The position numbers and the translations under genes are program-made. This document shows, piece after piece, positions 23,850 to 35,130 of a DNA stretch of 64,000 bases (its first letter is position 1; the number at the start of each line of letters is the position of its first letter). The notes under the pieces were generated by a model. The model saw nothing but the letters and a program-made list of their open reading frames with translations, did no database searches and was not told where the DNA came from. Source of the DNA: Margaritifera margaritifera (Eukaryota; Mollusca; Bivalvia; Unionida; Margaritiferidae). Where the stretch lies: the NCBI GenBank assembly GCA_029931535.1, contig JAQPZY010001297.1:62001-126000 (forward strand), given 5' to 3'.

Positions 23850-24600
23850 TAATTTAGATAGCTAAGTCGTAATCACGTGATAGTAACCCGTAATTACCAG
23901 ATAGCTAAGTCGTATTTAACAGATAGCTAAGTCGTTATTAATGGGTACTAACTCGTAATTGCAAGATCATGGATCGCAATCAAGAGATGCTAGGTCGTAA
24001 TGAAGAGACAGCGATGTCGTAATTACCATATACCAAAGCGTAAAAACGAGATAGCTGGCTGGTAATTACGAGAGAGCTAACTCGTACTTAGGTGACACTA
24101 AGTCGTAATTACAAGATAGCTAGTATTATTTACGAGATACTATTTAGCTAGTTCTATTTAAGAGATATTAACTCGTCCATATCTCTCGTAATTACGAGAT
24201 TGCTAACTCGTTGTGAAAAGACACCAAGTCATAATTGCGAGATAGCCAACTCGTAATTATGAGACACTAAGTCGTAATTACGACATTCTATCTGGCAATG
24301 ACGGCTAGCTAACTCGCAATTACGAGATCCTAAATTGTAATTACGAGATAGGTGACTCCTAATTACGAGACACCAACTCTTAATTACAAGATACTAACTT
24401 GTTATTGCGAGACACTAAGTCGTAATTACGTGATAGCTAACTCGTAATTACAAGGTAAGTAACTCGTAATCACGAGATGATAGGGTGTAATCACGAGATG
24501 CCATCTCGTAATGAAGTTATAACTAACTCGTAATTACAAGATACTAAGTTGTAATTAAGAGGAAACACGAACAAATTGATTACGATGTGGCACTACCCGA
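23850..24600. repeat. Degenerate palindromic satellite (AACTCGTAATTACGAGATA-type units)
   Basis: About 750 bp of imperfect tandem units of roughly 18-22 bp, built on the palindrome TCGTAATTACGA joined by GATAGCTAAC or GATACTAAG linkers. At its right edge, GATTACGATGTGGCACTACC matches the inner and terminal sequence of the MITE at 21.46-21.58 kb. The array therefore looks like the expanded interior of a related element. A left TIR could not be identified. Confidence 0.82.
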
Positions 24601-25516
24601 CTTCTGTAGTACTTGGCTAATATTCAGAATAAATGTAAACAGAGTAACTCGATCATAGATTGCTCAAAAACTTAGCCAGATTCTAAAGGCTTGCTCAGTT
24701 CTGTAAAGTCTTCTATTGTCTTGCAACCTAGAAAATTCGAACAACAAAAATTCCGGCCCGCAGCACATCGAGTTTTCAAAGTGCTATCGTATGTACCAAC
24801 ATATAATACTTAGCATTTTTTGTTTGTAGAATTTTATTAGAAACTGCATATCTTAACTTATGGATTTTCGAAAAACGTGTGAATTCGATGATTTCTCACA
24901 GATCTTTTCTCTTATGAACAGAAAGCCAGTTCTTGCACTAAATTGATTTGTAAAATTGATTACAGTAATTGTTTTGAAAATTGAACTTAAGCTTCCGTGC
25001 CTTCATTTGTATGATAGGAGTATGATAAAATAAAATATCGGCTGTGTGTATTCCCTGAACCAAATTATCCTAGAAATTCACTTCTGTTGGGTAATCACCT
25101 ACTTTGAAAGGCCATTTTTCAAGTTTTCCACAGGTGACTGCGTAGAACAGTTTTGTATGTATGGTATGTGTGACTGTTAGAATATATATTACCTGAATAT
25201 ATTAATGTACCTAAATTTCAAGAAGGTATGTATAGCTGTAATGATACATATGAGTAGAATGAATGAACTGATGGAAGAAAATGCGTCATTTCAAGTAAGT
25301 CAATATGTTAATGTGCATATGTTTGGAATAGACTATTTTGCAAGTATTTCTACAAAAAGTTATGTATAACATAATTAGATCATTGTTAGTGTTTAGAAAT
25401 ATATAAATGCTATCACACATTTAGTAATATGATCATGACAATAGCTACTAATTTTGAGTTTTATATTTTCCATTACTTTCATTTATGGATAACATACACA
25501 TGCATATACCATACCA

Positions 25517-25520
<4 letters not shown>

Positions 25521-25597
<77 letters not shown>
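25521..25597. repeat. (TC)n microsatellite
   Basis: Perfect TC dinucleotide run of about 77 bp. The flanking 24.6-25.5 and 25.6-26.07 kb hold no recognisable gene. Confidence 0.97.
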
Positions 25598-25599
<2 letters not shown>

Positions 25600-26079
25600 A
25601 AAGCTTTAGGTATATGGATTTCCAATAGATACATCCAATGCGTACTTACTTGTTTAATAAAGTTTTCATAATGTATAAAGTACATGCTAGTACTTTCATA
25701 TAGATATAGTTATTGAGCATTTTCATTTTGTAAACGGTGAATACAAGTGCACCCCTAACCATGGCAACGTAGTATGTCTGGAGTAATTGAAAAAAATTAG
25801 TCGCATCAAGTATATAGGAATACACGAAAAGTCAGATACAGGAAATATAACAGCAAAGATATTACTATTTGGTTCCATATGCCTCTATAATAACTTGAAT
25901 CATAACTAAGATTTATAAATAGAACATATGCAAGTATTGTATCGATTAACATTGTGATAGCCCATTAAATTAATAACCTAATTAATCAATCAAATGGTGA
26001 AATAAGAATAAGAACAATGACAGGCATGAACAGATGCCAACGGTGGAAATCCCCATTTTTCCCACTCTTTGAAATGCTT

Positions 26080-26087
26080 TATAAATA
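26080..26087 (+). promoter_or_regulatory. Candidate TATA box for the coiled-coil gene
   Basis: TATAAATA lies 260 bp upstream of the predicted start codon at 26347. If used, it would give a 5' UTR of roughly 230 bp. It is only a sequence match; an initiator was not defined. Confidence 0.3.
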
Positions 26088-26346
26088 CCAGCACGGGTCC
26101 AATAAAATTGGTTTTTCTCGCAGTCCGTGGTCGATCTGCCAATAACTGAATAAACCGCATTTCGGGTATTTGAAACCCGTCTGAACGACAAGAAAAGAGT
26201 TTTCATTTTAAAACAGTAGAGAAAAAGGGAACTTTAAGAGGTCAAGCCGCCCGCAGACGGTATCGAGGCCACTGAGGAATTACTTCCAATCCTGTCTTAG
26301 AAGAATCTTCTTTGAGATTTAAAGTCTTCCGGATCGTGCGAAAACT

Positions 26347-29178
26347 ATGGATTTAGACACGGACAAGAGAGAAGGTATACACTGTACGTAACGTTATGGT
26401 TACTGTTGAGTCACCAGGTTGAACTATCAAATTATATCTAAAAGTTTCATACCTCTCCCTTACAGTTATTTTGAACCGGGTTTTGTATATCAGTCATAAA
26501 TTACTTACATCGTCAGTCCTCTGCCAAGTAGTCACATTGATCATAGATATCTTGCATCACCAGAGATGGTCCCAAAGGTATGAAGATCCTTCTGTCTGAT
26601 TTTGTCGTTGAGTTTTAGATGTAAACATCGCGTTATGAAGACCAATGAATAGCAAATCCACGATGATTTTCGAAAATGTTTCTCAATATATTTTTTCAGG
26701 AATGTTTTTGTGGACATCTTGGAATAAATGCATTTTCAAGGCGTGGTCGTTTCCCAATATCCAAAGGTCCATCGGTTTAATATCCTTTTTCTTTCGAAAT
26801 AGTAACCTCTTTAATTAAAAAATAAAAAAAATATGTAGTTGTCTATTTATCACATTAATAGTCTTGATGGATTGTGTAAATTTTTAACTTCAATATGAAT
26901 ATTACGATATTGACTAATTTGATATGCTTTTAAGAGGTATATGGGATTTTCAAGTGGATTTAACTGCTGAAATTATTTTATTTTGATAAGAAACGTATGT
27001 AGAATATTATATAAAAATAATGTATATTACATATTAAGAAATATAATTACCGTTGCAGATAAAGAAATCGAGTTACTAGTTTCCATATTTGTACGAAAAT
27101 TTTCAATTGTATAGACATATGTAACTCCAATCTAATTATTCTTATTCCTCTGAACAGACAAGAGAGGCAATTTGATTAGTACAAATTTATATGATTATTT
27201 GTAAAATTATTAGTTTACACAATTACGGTATATCAAGTATTTGTATTGTTTGACAGCACATTTATTTGTATTCTATGCTGTTGTCACTTATGTATGTTTA
27301 TATGAATTTGATCTACGCAATGTCTGTAACCTATATTAGATCTTTGGTTGGTGTATAACTTTGCACCAATTGCCAAATACGTATATTTGATCGTTTGAGT
27401 GAAATTGAATTCCACCCGACAAACTTACCATATACTCCTAGATAAACAGGGAATCTAAATAGTCTAATATTTCTTCTTCTTGCTATATTGACTTTGTTTG
27501 GAATACTTGGCGGATTTGCTAAAAAAAATACATTCATATTGCATGGCCATAATGAGCACCAAGGCAAATTATGTTCGAACGCTTCTTTTTTATTTTAGCG
27601 GATCCGACAATTCCATCTGTTGCATCAGGTTTGGAAGGAGCCACCGAAAATGACGAGGTAAGTGATGCATCATTCCCGCAAAAGTCTTGGCAAACACTAG
27701 CCAGAACAAAATCTTCTATTGGGCAGTACATCTTTCAACAGAATTTCTAACTATACATTTGCAAAAATTATGGGACGATGGTATCATCCTAGATACATTT
27801 ATCTGAAATTGGTAGCGCTTGTGCAGTAAATTTCTTCAATATAAGGAGGGGTTTAGAAGCGCTTACCCTCCTTTGGACTCTCTAGCAAATGCGTTTGTAC
27901 GTATTATTTGTTGTTTGCTATTTCCCAATGAATTTTATATTTCAGGTACATCTGTGTTTCATCACTTGATAATTTTGAAAAGTTAAACAACTGAACGAGC
28001 AATATTTTTTATTGTTGCTATTGATCACTTAGGTAGTTGTAGTCGCCATAGATTTACGAGAGGAACGGATCCGAGAATAAAGTAGTGCTTACTCAACGAA
28101 TTTTTTTCCGCATTAGTTCAGAATTACCTGCATAACCGTTTTCAATTTGTAAAATATTCTGACTTGATCGTCATTTATTTTCTGTTATATCACTCTAAAA
28201 ACAGCACCAAATATTATTTTCGCGCTATTAATATTTTGATATGAGATAAAGAAGGCCATAGAACAAAAAATGCGCCTACGTTGAGTCTACAATGTTGATG
28301 TATGTTTGTTTATATATTTTTCAGAGGAGCATAGAAGAAACACAATCTAAAGGAGAGGCATTAAAACTGTTGGAAGACATTAAAAAAGAACAAAGAAAAC
28401 ACACGGAAGAACAAAAAAAGCAAAATAAAGAACAACAGAAACATGCAGATATTTTGATGCAAATGAATGAAAATATTGTCGAGTTAAAGAAAAAACAGGA
28501 AGAGGACAAATTAGAGAACCATCAAACTATGAAAGAAACCCAACTTCAATTGAAGATGCTTCAAGAAAGTATGCAAAGGATGCAGAAGCTTCAAGAGCAG
28601 GCTGAAGAAAATCAGAGGGAATTGACGCACAAATTGACACAGCGAGAAAACGATGTGAACAAAATAAGTGCGGAGTATCAAACTTTAGCGACGAAGTTGA
28701 AGGAAATTAGGAATAATGAGGGTCAGGAACTTCCAAACTCAGATGCGGAATTAGTCAAATTGAGAAATTCCTATGAGGAATTGGAATCAAAATACGAAGA
28801 GATGATTAAGGAACATGACACAGCCATGGAAAATTATAAAAGAAAAATAGGAGATCTGCGACTTAAAATAAGAGCACTGGAAACGAAACTGGAAAACAAA
28901 GTAAAGGAAGCTGAATCTAAACAAAAGGAAAGTGAGTATGAGAAGAAGAAGCTCGGAAAGAAGTTGAGTAACTTGAATCAGAAGTTTGATTCTCAGCAAC
29001 AGAACATGCAGAATCTGATGGATTGGAAACGCCAAGTTCAAATGTACTTAGCAAATGACAAAAGATCCCTAACTGATCCTGATATCACCGTGAAAATTTT
29101 CAACACTAATACTATAGCAATGAAAAACAACCAAGGAAATGCAACCCCACGCAATATTACCCGCAAAGGAAATAAATA

Positions 29179-29179
<1 letters not shown>
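26347..29179 (+). CDS. Three-exon gene model encoding a coiled-coil protein (about 313 aa)
   Basis: Exon 1 is 26347-26374. It starts AACTATGGAT (A at -3, G at +4), encodes MDLDTDKRE plus one base, and is followed by donor GGTATAC. Exon 2 is 27599-27657, with acceptor CTTTTTTATTTTAG before it and donor GAG|GTAAGTG after it. It encodes a Ser/Gly/acidic linker with DPTIPSVASGLEGATENDE. Exon 3 is 28325-29179, with acceptor TATATATTTTTCAG. Intron phases 1 and 0 match across all three exons, and the total of 942 bp is 313 codons plus stop. Each exon stays open in the joined frame, which argues for a real gene. Function is unknown; it is probably cytoplasmic because no signal peptide or membrane segment is seen. 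Exon 1 is the least certain part because it is tiny and its donor is weak. Confidence 0.68.
28325..29179 (+). CDS. Main exon of the coiled-coil protein
   Basis: Encodes 284 residues that are strongly charged and rich in Glu, Lys and Gln, with few prolines and heptad-like hydrophobic spacing over most of the length. Examples are LKLLEDIKKEQRKHTEEQKK early, MKETQLQLKMLQESMQRMQK in the middle, and IGDLRLKIRALETKLENKVK late. A break around NNEGQELPNSDAEL splits it into two coiled-coil segments. The last 45 residues (from MDWKRQVQMYLANDK to ITRKGNK) are non-coiled and basic. This is an architecture of structural or scaffold proteins; without a search it cannot be assigned to a family. If exons 1-2 are not used, the frame is also open from an ATG at 28292, but that start lies inside the acceptor tract and is less likely. 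Confidence 0.8.
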
Positions 29180-29180
<1 letters not shown>

Positions 29181-29220
<40 letters not shown>

Positions 29221-29225
29221 ATCTA

Positions 29226-29257
<32 letters not shown>
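29181..29257. repeat. (GT)n followed by (TA)n in the 3' UTR
   Basis: A GT run at about 29181-29217 starts 2 bp after the stop codon of the coiled-coil gene. After TTTATCTATC, a TA run follows at about 29229-29256. Confidence 0.95.
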
Positions 29258-29258
<1 letters not shown>

Positions 29259-29476
29259 TTTATGCACTGTACAATGTTGTATAAAAAACAAAATTTATTT
29301 ATTTATTTGTCTGTTTGCTGAATAGTTGTTTAAATGTACAGACATATCTATGTAGGAACTTTGTCCATAGCGAAGTGAAAATAATACAACTTTGTACAGG
29401 TTGTTCGTGAATCAACTAATAGGAAACATGTATTCATGGAGTGCTAATAATTACTTATAAGAAAAGTTACCGCATG

Positions 29477-29482
29477 AATAAA
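29477..29482 (+). terminator. Candidate polyadenylation signal
   Basis: AATAAA about 300 bp past the stop codon, a plausible 3' UTR length. Another AATAAA overlaps the stop codon itself (about 29172), too early to be likely. Confidence 0.35.
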
Positions 29483-31540
29483 ATATCAATATACATGGAT
29501 TTTTTTTATCACCATTGCATTATTCAGACTCAACCTTGTAACTTTGATATTATTTAGGTTGAGTTGTCATTTGTGATAGTTTTGATAGCTCTAAGCCAGT
29601 TGAAACAGATTATCTTTGTCTTGATGTAACCGCCTTTATGCTTATATTTCAGGAGTAAGATTTTGACAATTAATCTTTTTAAGCAAGAACAAAAATAATC
29701 AAACAAACAAACAAACACCATTTGGGGTGTGAATCGCATGGGTCCCTTCTTAATAATTTAAAAAAAAAAAAATTTCTGTTTAAGTTAATCACTTTGCCAT
29801 GGGTACTCATTGTATTGCTCTATGTTCATCTTGCATCGTACTTTTCTGGATGCCTTTGTTCTCCAGTTTTCCTTGTTTCCGGATAAATATTGCTGAAAAG
29901 GGTAGACAGAGGTCGCAGAATGTACATTCGTTCATTCAACCATTTCAATCTTGATAAAAAATTTTAAAACTGACACTTGAGTTTAGACCTTGCAAGCTAA
30001 TACAAATTATGATATAAATTGACCTAATTTATTGTAAATTTATATTGAAAATGCTTTGAATACTATTGTCCCAACAGCTCATGATTCATTTCAAACATAT
30101 ACGACATTTGTGCTCTTTCGATGAAGATTCATCAATGGATTAAGAGTAAAATACTTCTAGTTTTGCACACCTGGTTTTAAAGGAGCTAACCATTATTTCT
30201 ATAGGTATTTGTAAGGCACGTTTAGCAGAATTGTATACAGTATATAACACATCGTCTAAGTATTCTTCAGGTAAGTTTGACACGTAACACCATATTTATG
30301 CTGAAAATTAAATTTTGACAAATGAATTTTGTGTAATAAAAGTTCTGCCGATGAAGTAAGGATTGAGGTGGAGAAAAGCAACCACATAGAGGATCGCATA
30401 TAAATAGTTAAAATCTATCGCATTTTACAGATATTTGTTCTTTGCAATGGATATGGATGCGCTTAATGGGCATTTATCTCCACGGGGCCAGTTTTTAAAT
30501 AAGAAAATTTATATGTCAAGAAGACAAAACTTGTTGAGATATTTTACATCAAGTTTTACCTCCGAAAGTTCAAAATAGGATAGAAGAAGTGCCATTGAAT
30601 CACTAATTGAAACTAACTGGAGGATCAAACAAAAATTTTGTTTCATAGTTGAAATTTCTAGGGGATGTCCCGACATTAAAGCAAAAGCTACCACAAAGCA
30701 CATGGTGTACCTTTACAATTATTTCCTCAAAATAATTGTATAATTAAGCCTTATAATTTTTTGCCATAAATTTCGGAGGTACTCAGTTATGCTCTAAATT
30801 GAAAGTTTTTTCAACAAAATATGAAATGCAGTTTCCAACTGGTATTGCTTATATGGTCATAGATCGAACATACCACGCCAAATTTCGTGTTCTGCATAGC
30901 TCATTGGTTACAGCGTGTCAGTGGTATCGGACTCGAAAGGCCGCAAATTTACTTTTTTTATTGTATACTTAAGTGTGAAATATAGAAAATTATTTGTGAA
31001 ATAAATAATTATTTTTTTCATTCCAATATTTGTATATGTGAAAAATATATCCTTATATTTTCATATGTAAAAATACAAGATTTCCCATCATGCCATGTGA
31101 AGCTTGATTGTGTGTGCCTACAAAAATTATACCTGCAGCAAGAAAAACGAACACTTTGTGAGCTAGAACAAATAAATGAAAACTACATTACCTTTCAGAC
31201 ATGGACTTTATTTTTGCTGAATAAATTTGACTCCACGTCGTTCACGTCTCTTTGAAGTTATTTCCCCTTACTACCTTGACAACAATGATAAACCGGCTGT
31301 GATGCAATGCTGGATCGGATTTGCTTTGTGTTCAGATAGAGTAAAATAATGTAAAAATTGTCAAAATGTAATTTACTGCAACATATTAGGTCATCACAAT
31401 CCTGCCACTTCCTTAAATCGCAGATATTTATACAAGCAGCCAATGAAAGTGAGGCGAAATTACGAAGGGAGGGGGGGGGTATACTGAAATGTGAGTTCTA
31501 TCTTCTAAGCTTCAATTCAAAAGCAAGTTTGGTATATATA
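29483..31540. other. No gene; tRNA-like scrap near 30895-30955
   Basis: CATAGCTCATTGGTTACAGC resembles a tRNA A-box region, probably a SINE head remnant, but no clear B box follows. The remainder has A-runs near 29758 and AT-rich non-coding DNA. Confidence 0.4.
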
Positions 31541-31593
31541 ATAAAAAGAACATTTTCTTTTCCTGCGTAAATACCAGATATATTTCATCTTGT

Positions 31594-31636
<43 letters not shown>

Positions 31637-31745
31637 GCGTATATTTTAACACTTAGCTTCGCCACTAGTTAAAATATCATTGTTTTGTACCACACGATAA
31701 AATATAACTGGTATTTACGTAGGAAAAGAAAATATCCTCTATATT
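31541..31745. mobile_element. Foldback element with internal poly-A
   Basis: The left arm (about 31541-31597) contains TTTTCTTTTCCTGCGTAAAT and CATCTTGTGGTA. The right arm (31688-31745) is its inverted copy, with TACCACACGATAAAATATAA and ATTTACGTAGGAAAAGAAAA. The arms are about 50 bp with few mismatches. The centre holds an A-run of about 38 bp and a smaller inverted pair TATTTTAAC/GTTAAAATA. Confidence 0.75.
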
Positions 31746-32331
31746 CTTTTTTTTTTTCTTTCTAACCTGTAATACGATTATGATATTAAAAAGTGTGCTT
31801 AGATACGAGAAGATGAAGTCTGGAGCTGCTCAGGTTGTTTAATTGGGGTTGTTGAACAGTTTACTCCTCATGGCGTTGATTTATCAAATAATAGTAAATT
31901 TCCAGGGACCTCCAAATACTTTCAGACAAAGGTATAAAATATTTTAACATTCTTCTTGCAAATTTCAAAAGTTGTTTTCTTAAATTTTATAAAAAGCTGC
32001 AACTTTTTTTACGCTTTTGTAGCTTTGGTATTTAATTATGCGTTAGACGTTTGGATTCACAAAATATATTCTATGGAGAGAGTTCATAGAAAGTATTTGT
32101 AATATCTTCCTAATGTGAAATGTCAATGTCAAATAAAGCTGTTTATTGTGAACTGGGTGGGTTCCCCATTTTTATTTCATAAAATAGTGTATTGAAAAGA
32201 TTACATACTGTATTGTGTGACGCTGTAAATAAATCAGATGTAAATTGGGTTTACCTTTTAAAAATATGCTGTGCTGCATGGCTTTCCTGATATTTGAATG
32301 TTTCCCAATTTTGCTAATATTGATAGGATTG
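31746..32331. other. No gene recognised
   Basis: AT-rich sequence between the foldback element and the solo LTR; no open frame with a signature. Confidence 0.5.
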
Positions 32332-33208
32332 TGTTACGGAATCATATCTCTTTTCCTTTTATAATGATTTAATTTATTAGTTTATGATCTCTGTTCTTAG
32401 TCTAAACCGCAAATATCATATGAGTATACATACGGTAACTGGATCGATAAATTGTAGCTTTTGGTCACACGCTGGTAGTGTCACGTGATCATCTCGCGCT
32501 CATAACCTAGATTATCTGTACTTTTACTTCATTGAAAACAACATCGTATTGACTGTTAATTCTAGTCTAAAATAGCATTCTTGAGAAAGAAATTGTGTTT
32601 ACTGGAAGTAAATACCTTCTATAGGCTTCCAAAGGCTTCGAATGCTGACGGGAACTACGTAGTGTGTTTATTTGATTCTGCGCACTTAGTGAAGTATAAA
32701 TAGGAAATCCTATAATTATCCTTCTCTACAGTTACTTACAAAGAGAGAGGTCATATTTAATTTGCAGTTCAGTGTGGAATATATCTATATTTATTTGGAG
32801 ATTCATCCAAAATCTATACAATACATTTAGAAGTCAGTATTGTTCTTCATCTGAATTAATCATACAGTTCCGTGGAATTATCTGGAACATTTATAATACT
32901 TGTGAGATTCCAGACTTACAAGGATTATTTGGATTTATTTAGAACTTATCTATATCAGCACAGTGCAGACTTTTCATTCGGAATACTACATCCGGATTAC
33001 TTGGATTAACTTCAGGAAGTGAACTTTAAAACAATTTAGGACTTTTTAGGATATTCTATACTGTAAGTTATTTTTAATTCTTTCACTTTGATTGTTTGTT
33101 GAACTATTTTAATTCTTTTAATACTTTAGAAAATTAAAGATTTGCATTTTAATCTTGAAAGCTTGTTTGTGTCTTTTATCTTGTTACATTACCCCTAGAG
33201 TCGTAACA
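32332..33208 (+). mobile_element. Solo LTR of an LTR retrotransposon (877 bp)
   Basis: Begins TGTTACGGAATCATATCTC and ends CTAGAGTCGTAACA, giving inverted TGTTACG/CGTAACA termini. It is flanked by a direct 4-bp target-site duplication ATTG (32328-32331 and 33209-33212). A TATAAATA box near 32696 and AT-rich termination signals further on fit U3-R-U5 order in plus orientation. There is no internal domain on either side, so it arose by LTR-LTR recombination. The TGTYACGGAAT start resembles that of the Gypsy LTR at 63438. Confidence 0.8.
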
Positions 33209-33739
33209 ATTGATTGGGAGGGGGAGGGGCTGTTTTGAAGCATATTTTCAAAGTTACAGTAACAGTTAACTACTTATCTGAATGTAATACCTTAATATCT
33301 GCTGCTGCAAGGCTTATTTTGTACACATGTGATATCATTTTTATTTTGAACAATATATTTCGTAATTGAATACATACATTTGCTCCTTTTAGACAGCGTG
33401 TTTCTTCAAAACAATTGAGGGTCGAAGTGGGTAGATATGGTGTTAATAGGACTAAACGAAATGAAAGATACTACTTAGTACGTGGTAATGGTGGCACTGA
33501 AGATGAGTATCATTTTTAATTTGGCTGTAAAACTTATGATGGTCTGATGATCTAATAAAGAAGTAAATACAAACAAATATTACTGGAGCAGACCAAATAT
33601 AGTATCTTTTAATGTACTGAATTGACCTCATCAAGAACAAAGAAGTGACTTGTTACTTTGGGATGTATGTGTATGAAAGTTTTAAATGTAGATCAATGCA
33701 TGTAATGCATTCAACGTTCAAAGTAATCGGTCTATTTGC

Positions 33740-33790
33740 CTGCATTTATCTACCTATCTATCTACTAATCTATCTATCTATCCATCTTGC
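33740..33790. repeat. Degenerate (TCTA)n microsatellite
   Basis: Imperfect CTATCTATCTA tract immediately before the dispersed repeat at 33853. Confidence 0.8.
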
Positions 33791-33852
33791 TTATCTTTCA
33801 CTTTATGTTGTACCACCGAGTTCCACTTTGTTGATATTTTGTGACATAGTAT

Positions 33853-33918
33853 TTGCATCATGGGCTGGTAGCATATATTGCCATTACTGGTTGTCATTGT
33901 TCTTGTCATGATCATTTT
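33853..33918 (+). repeat. Short dispersed repeat, copy 1
   Basis: GCATCATGGGCTGGTAGCAT, then ATATTGCCATTACTGG and GTCATGATCATT. It is shared with 34608-34672 (inverted) and 38236-38300 (direct). The tail is TTRTTGTCATGATCATT-like, as in a microsatellite-tailed non-autonomous element. Confidence 0.75.
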
Positions 33919-33944
33919 CGCAAATCAATGTATATCTTGTACTG

Positions 33945-34080
33945 GGTACCGAAATAACTCACTCGGTAGAGCGTTCGACTAGTAGCAAGTAAGTTGCATG
34001 TCTGTGCCTTTTATTTGACTGATTGCATCAAGTACCCTTGTGCAAGGTACCCTGTTTCAGTGAATAAAGGGCTGAATTGA
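33945..34080 (+). mobile_element. SINE-like sequence with tRNA-type A box
   Basis: ATAACTCACTCGGTAGAGCG resembles an A-box arm of tRNA-derived SINEs. It is followed by AGTACCCTTGTGCAAGGTAC and AATAAAGGGCTGAATTG, typical of a SINE body. No good B box is visible, so the assignment is tentative. Confidence 0.45.
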
Positions 34081-34485
34081 ACATAATGAAAATTTCACTT
34101 AGTACATATTGAAATGGGATTCCGAACTCGTATAAATAGAGCAATAAATATATGATACATCTCATACTTACGCGACCAGTCATGCAAAGACCTTTATCAG
34201 ATAAGAATTCTCTTGTTCAAAGTCGGTTACATGTCAGCTATACTTCAAGTTAGGTTCTTTGCCAAAACGTATAAATGAACACAATCATATATACAAGGCA
34301 CAAGTACCGAGGTTTGCGTGTCTATTAACTCATTGCCAGTTGTACATGCGTTTTCAAGATAATATAGATAATTGCTTTAAAATAATACTGATTTGTTTCC
34401 TAGCGAGGCATTTTAAACAACTTATGCCTATCATCAACACCACTTCAGTTCCGTTGTTTTCAGAGTTCGAGGAAAAATGATGATG

Positions 34486-34515
34486 CTGAAAATAATAATA
34501 ATAATAATAATAATA
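34486..34515. repeat. (ATA)n microsatellite
   Basis: Ten or so AAT/ATA trinucleotide units. Confidence 0.9.
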
Positions 34516-34607
34516 AACTTGGTTTCTCAACCAGATCGAAACAACCAGTCGAATAAAAGGTTCAAAGGTGCGACTTACTGGCTACGACTTAGATGTTTTG
34601 TAACAAT

Positions 34608-34672
34608 GACCATGACAATAACAACGAGAACCATAAATGGCAATATATACTACCGGCCCATGGTGTAAATGT
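34608..34672 (-). repeat. Short dispersed repeat, copy 2 (inverted)
   Basis: Reverse complement of the repeat at 33853 and 38236; it includes ATGGCAATATATACTACCGG. Confidence 0.75.
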
Positions 34673-34796
34673 TACATCATCAAATATCTAAAAAGCGGAG
34701 CGCGGTGGTACACCATAAATTGAAAAATAAAATATGTTGAATTTAAACAACACATAGTCAGTGCAGGGTAAGGAAAAAGTTGTTTAAGCGCTACTT

Positions 34797-35130
34797 TTGG
34801 GACAATCTGATTAAAATCAAAATCTTGACATAACGGAGATCTGACAGAGACCGATATGAAGTCATGTTCTGTTGACCTTTTGATTCACCAATCAAATTAC
34901 AGCTTTATATTTATGAAAGGAAAATAGGTCATTTGGAACATAGCATTTCTAAGGATAACATTCCTTAACACAAAATGCAACGCTTTATCTTATAGGTTAC
35001 TAAAAAAAAGTGGACCGGAAATTCCAAAGGCCTATAGAACATTGATCTTTATCTGTCAGATCTACCCATCATAAGTAGATCTACTTATGATAAGTAGATC
35101 TTGATTTTAATCAGATTGCTTTTGGGATTA
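34797..35130. mobile_element. TIR element of about 335 bp
   Basis: CAATCTGATTAAAATCAAAA near 34805 is inverted as GATCTTGATTTTAATCAGAT near 35098. A second inner inverted pair is GGAGATCTGACAGA (about 34845) and TCTGTCAGATCTACC (about 35054). A local palindrome of AAGTAGATCTACTT type lies between. No coding frame. Confidence 0.6.

Noticed and set aside
25429..25685. Open frames on both strands over (TC)n
   Set aside because: Ser-Leu or Arg-Glu dipeptide repeats produced by the dinucleotide run.
28292..28324. ATG at 28292 as start of the coiled-coil protein
   Set aside because: It lies within the polypyrimidine/acceptor region before CAG at 28322-28324; the upstream exons join in phase.
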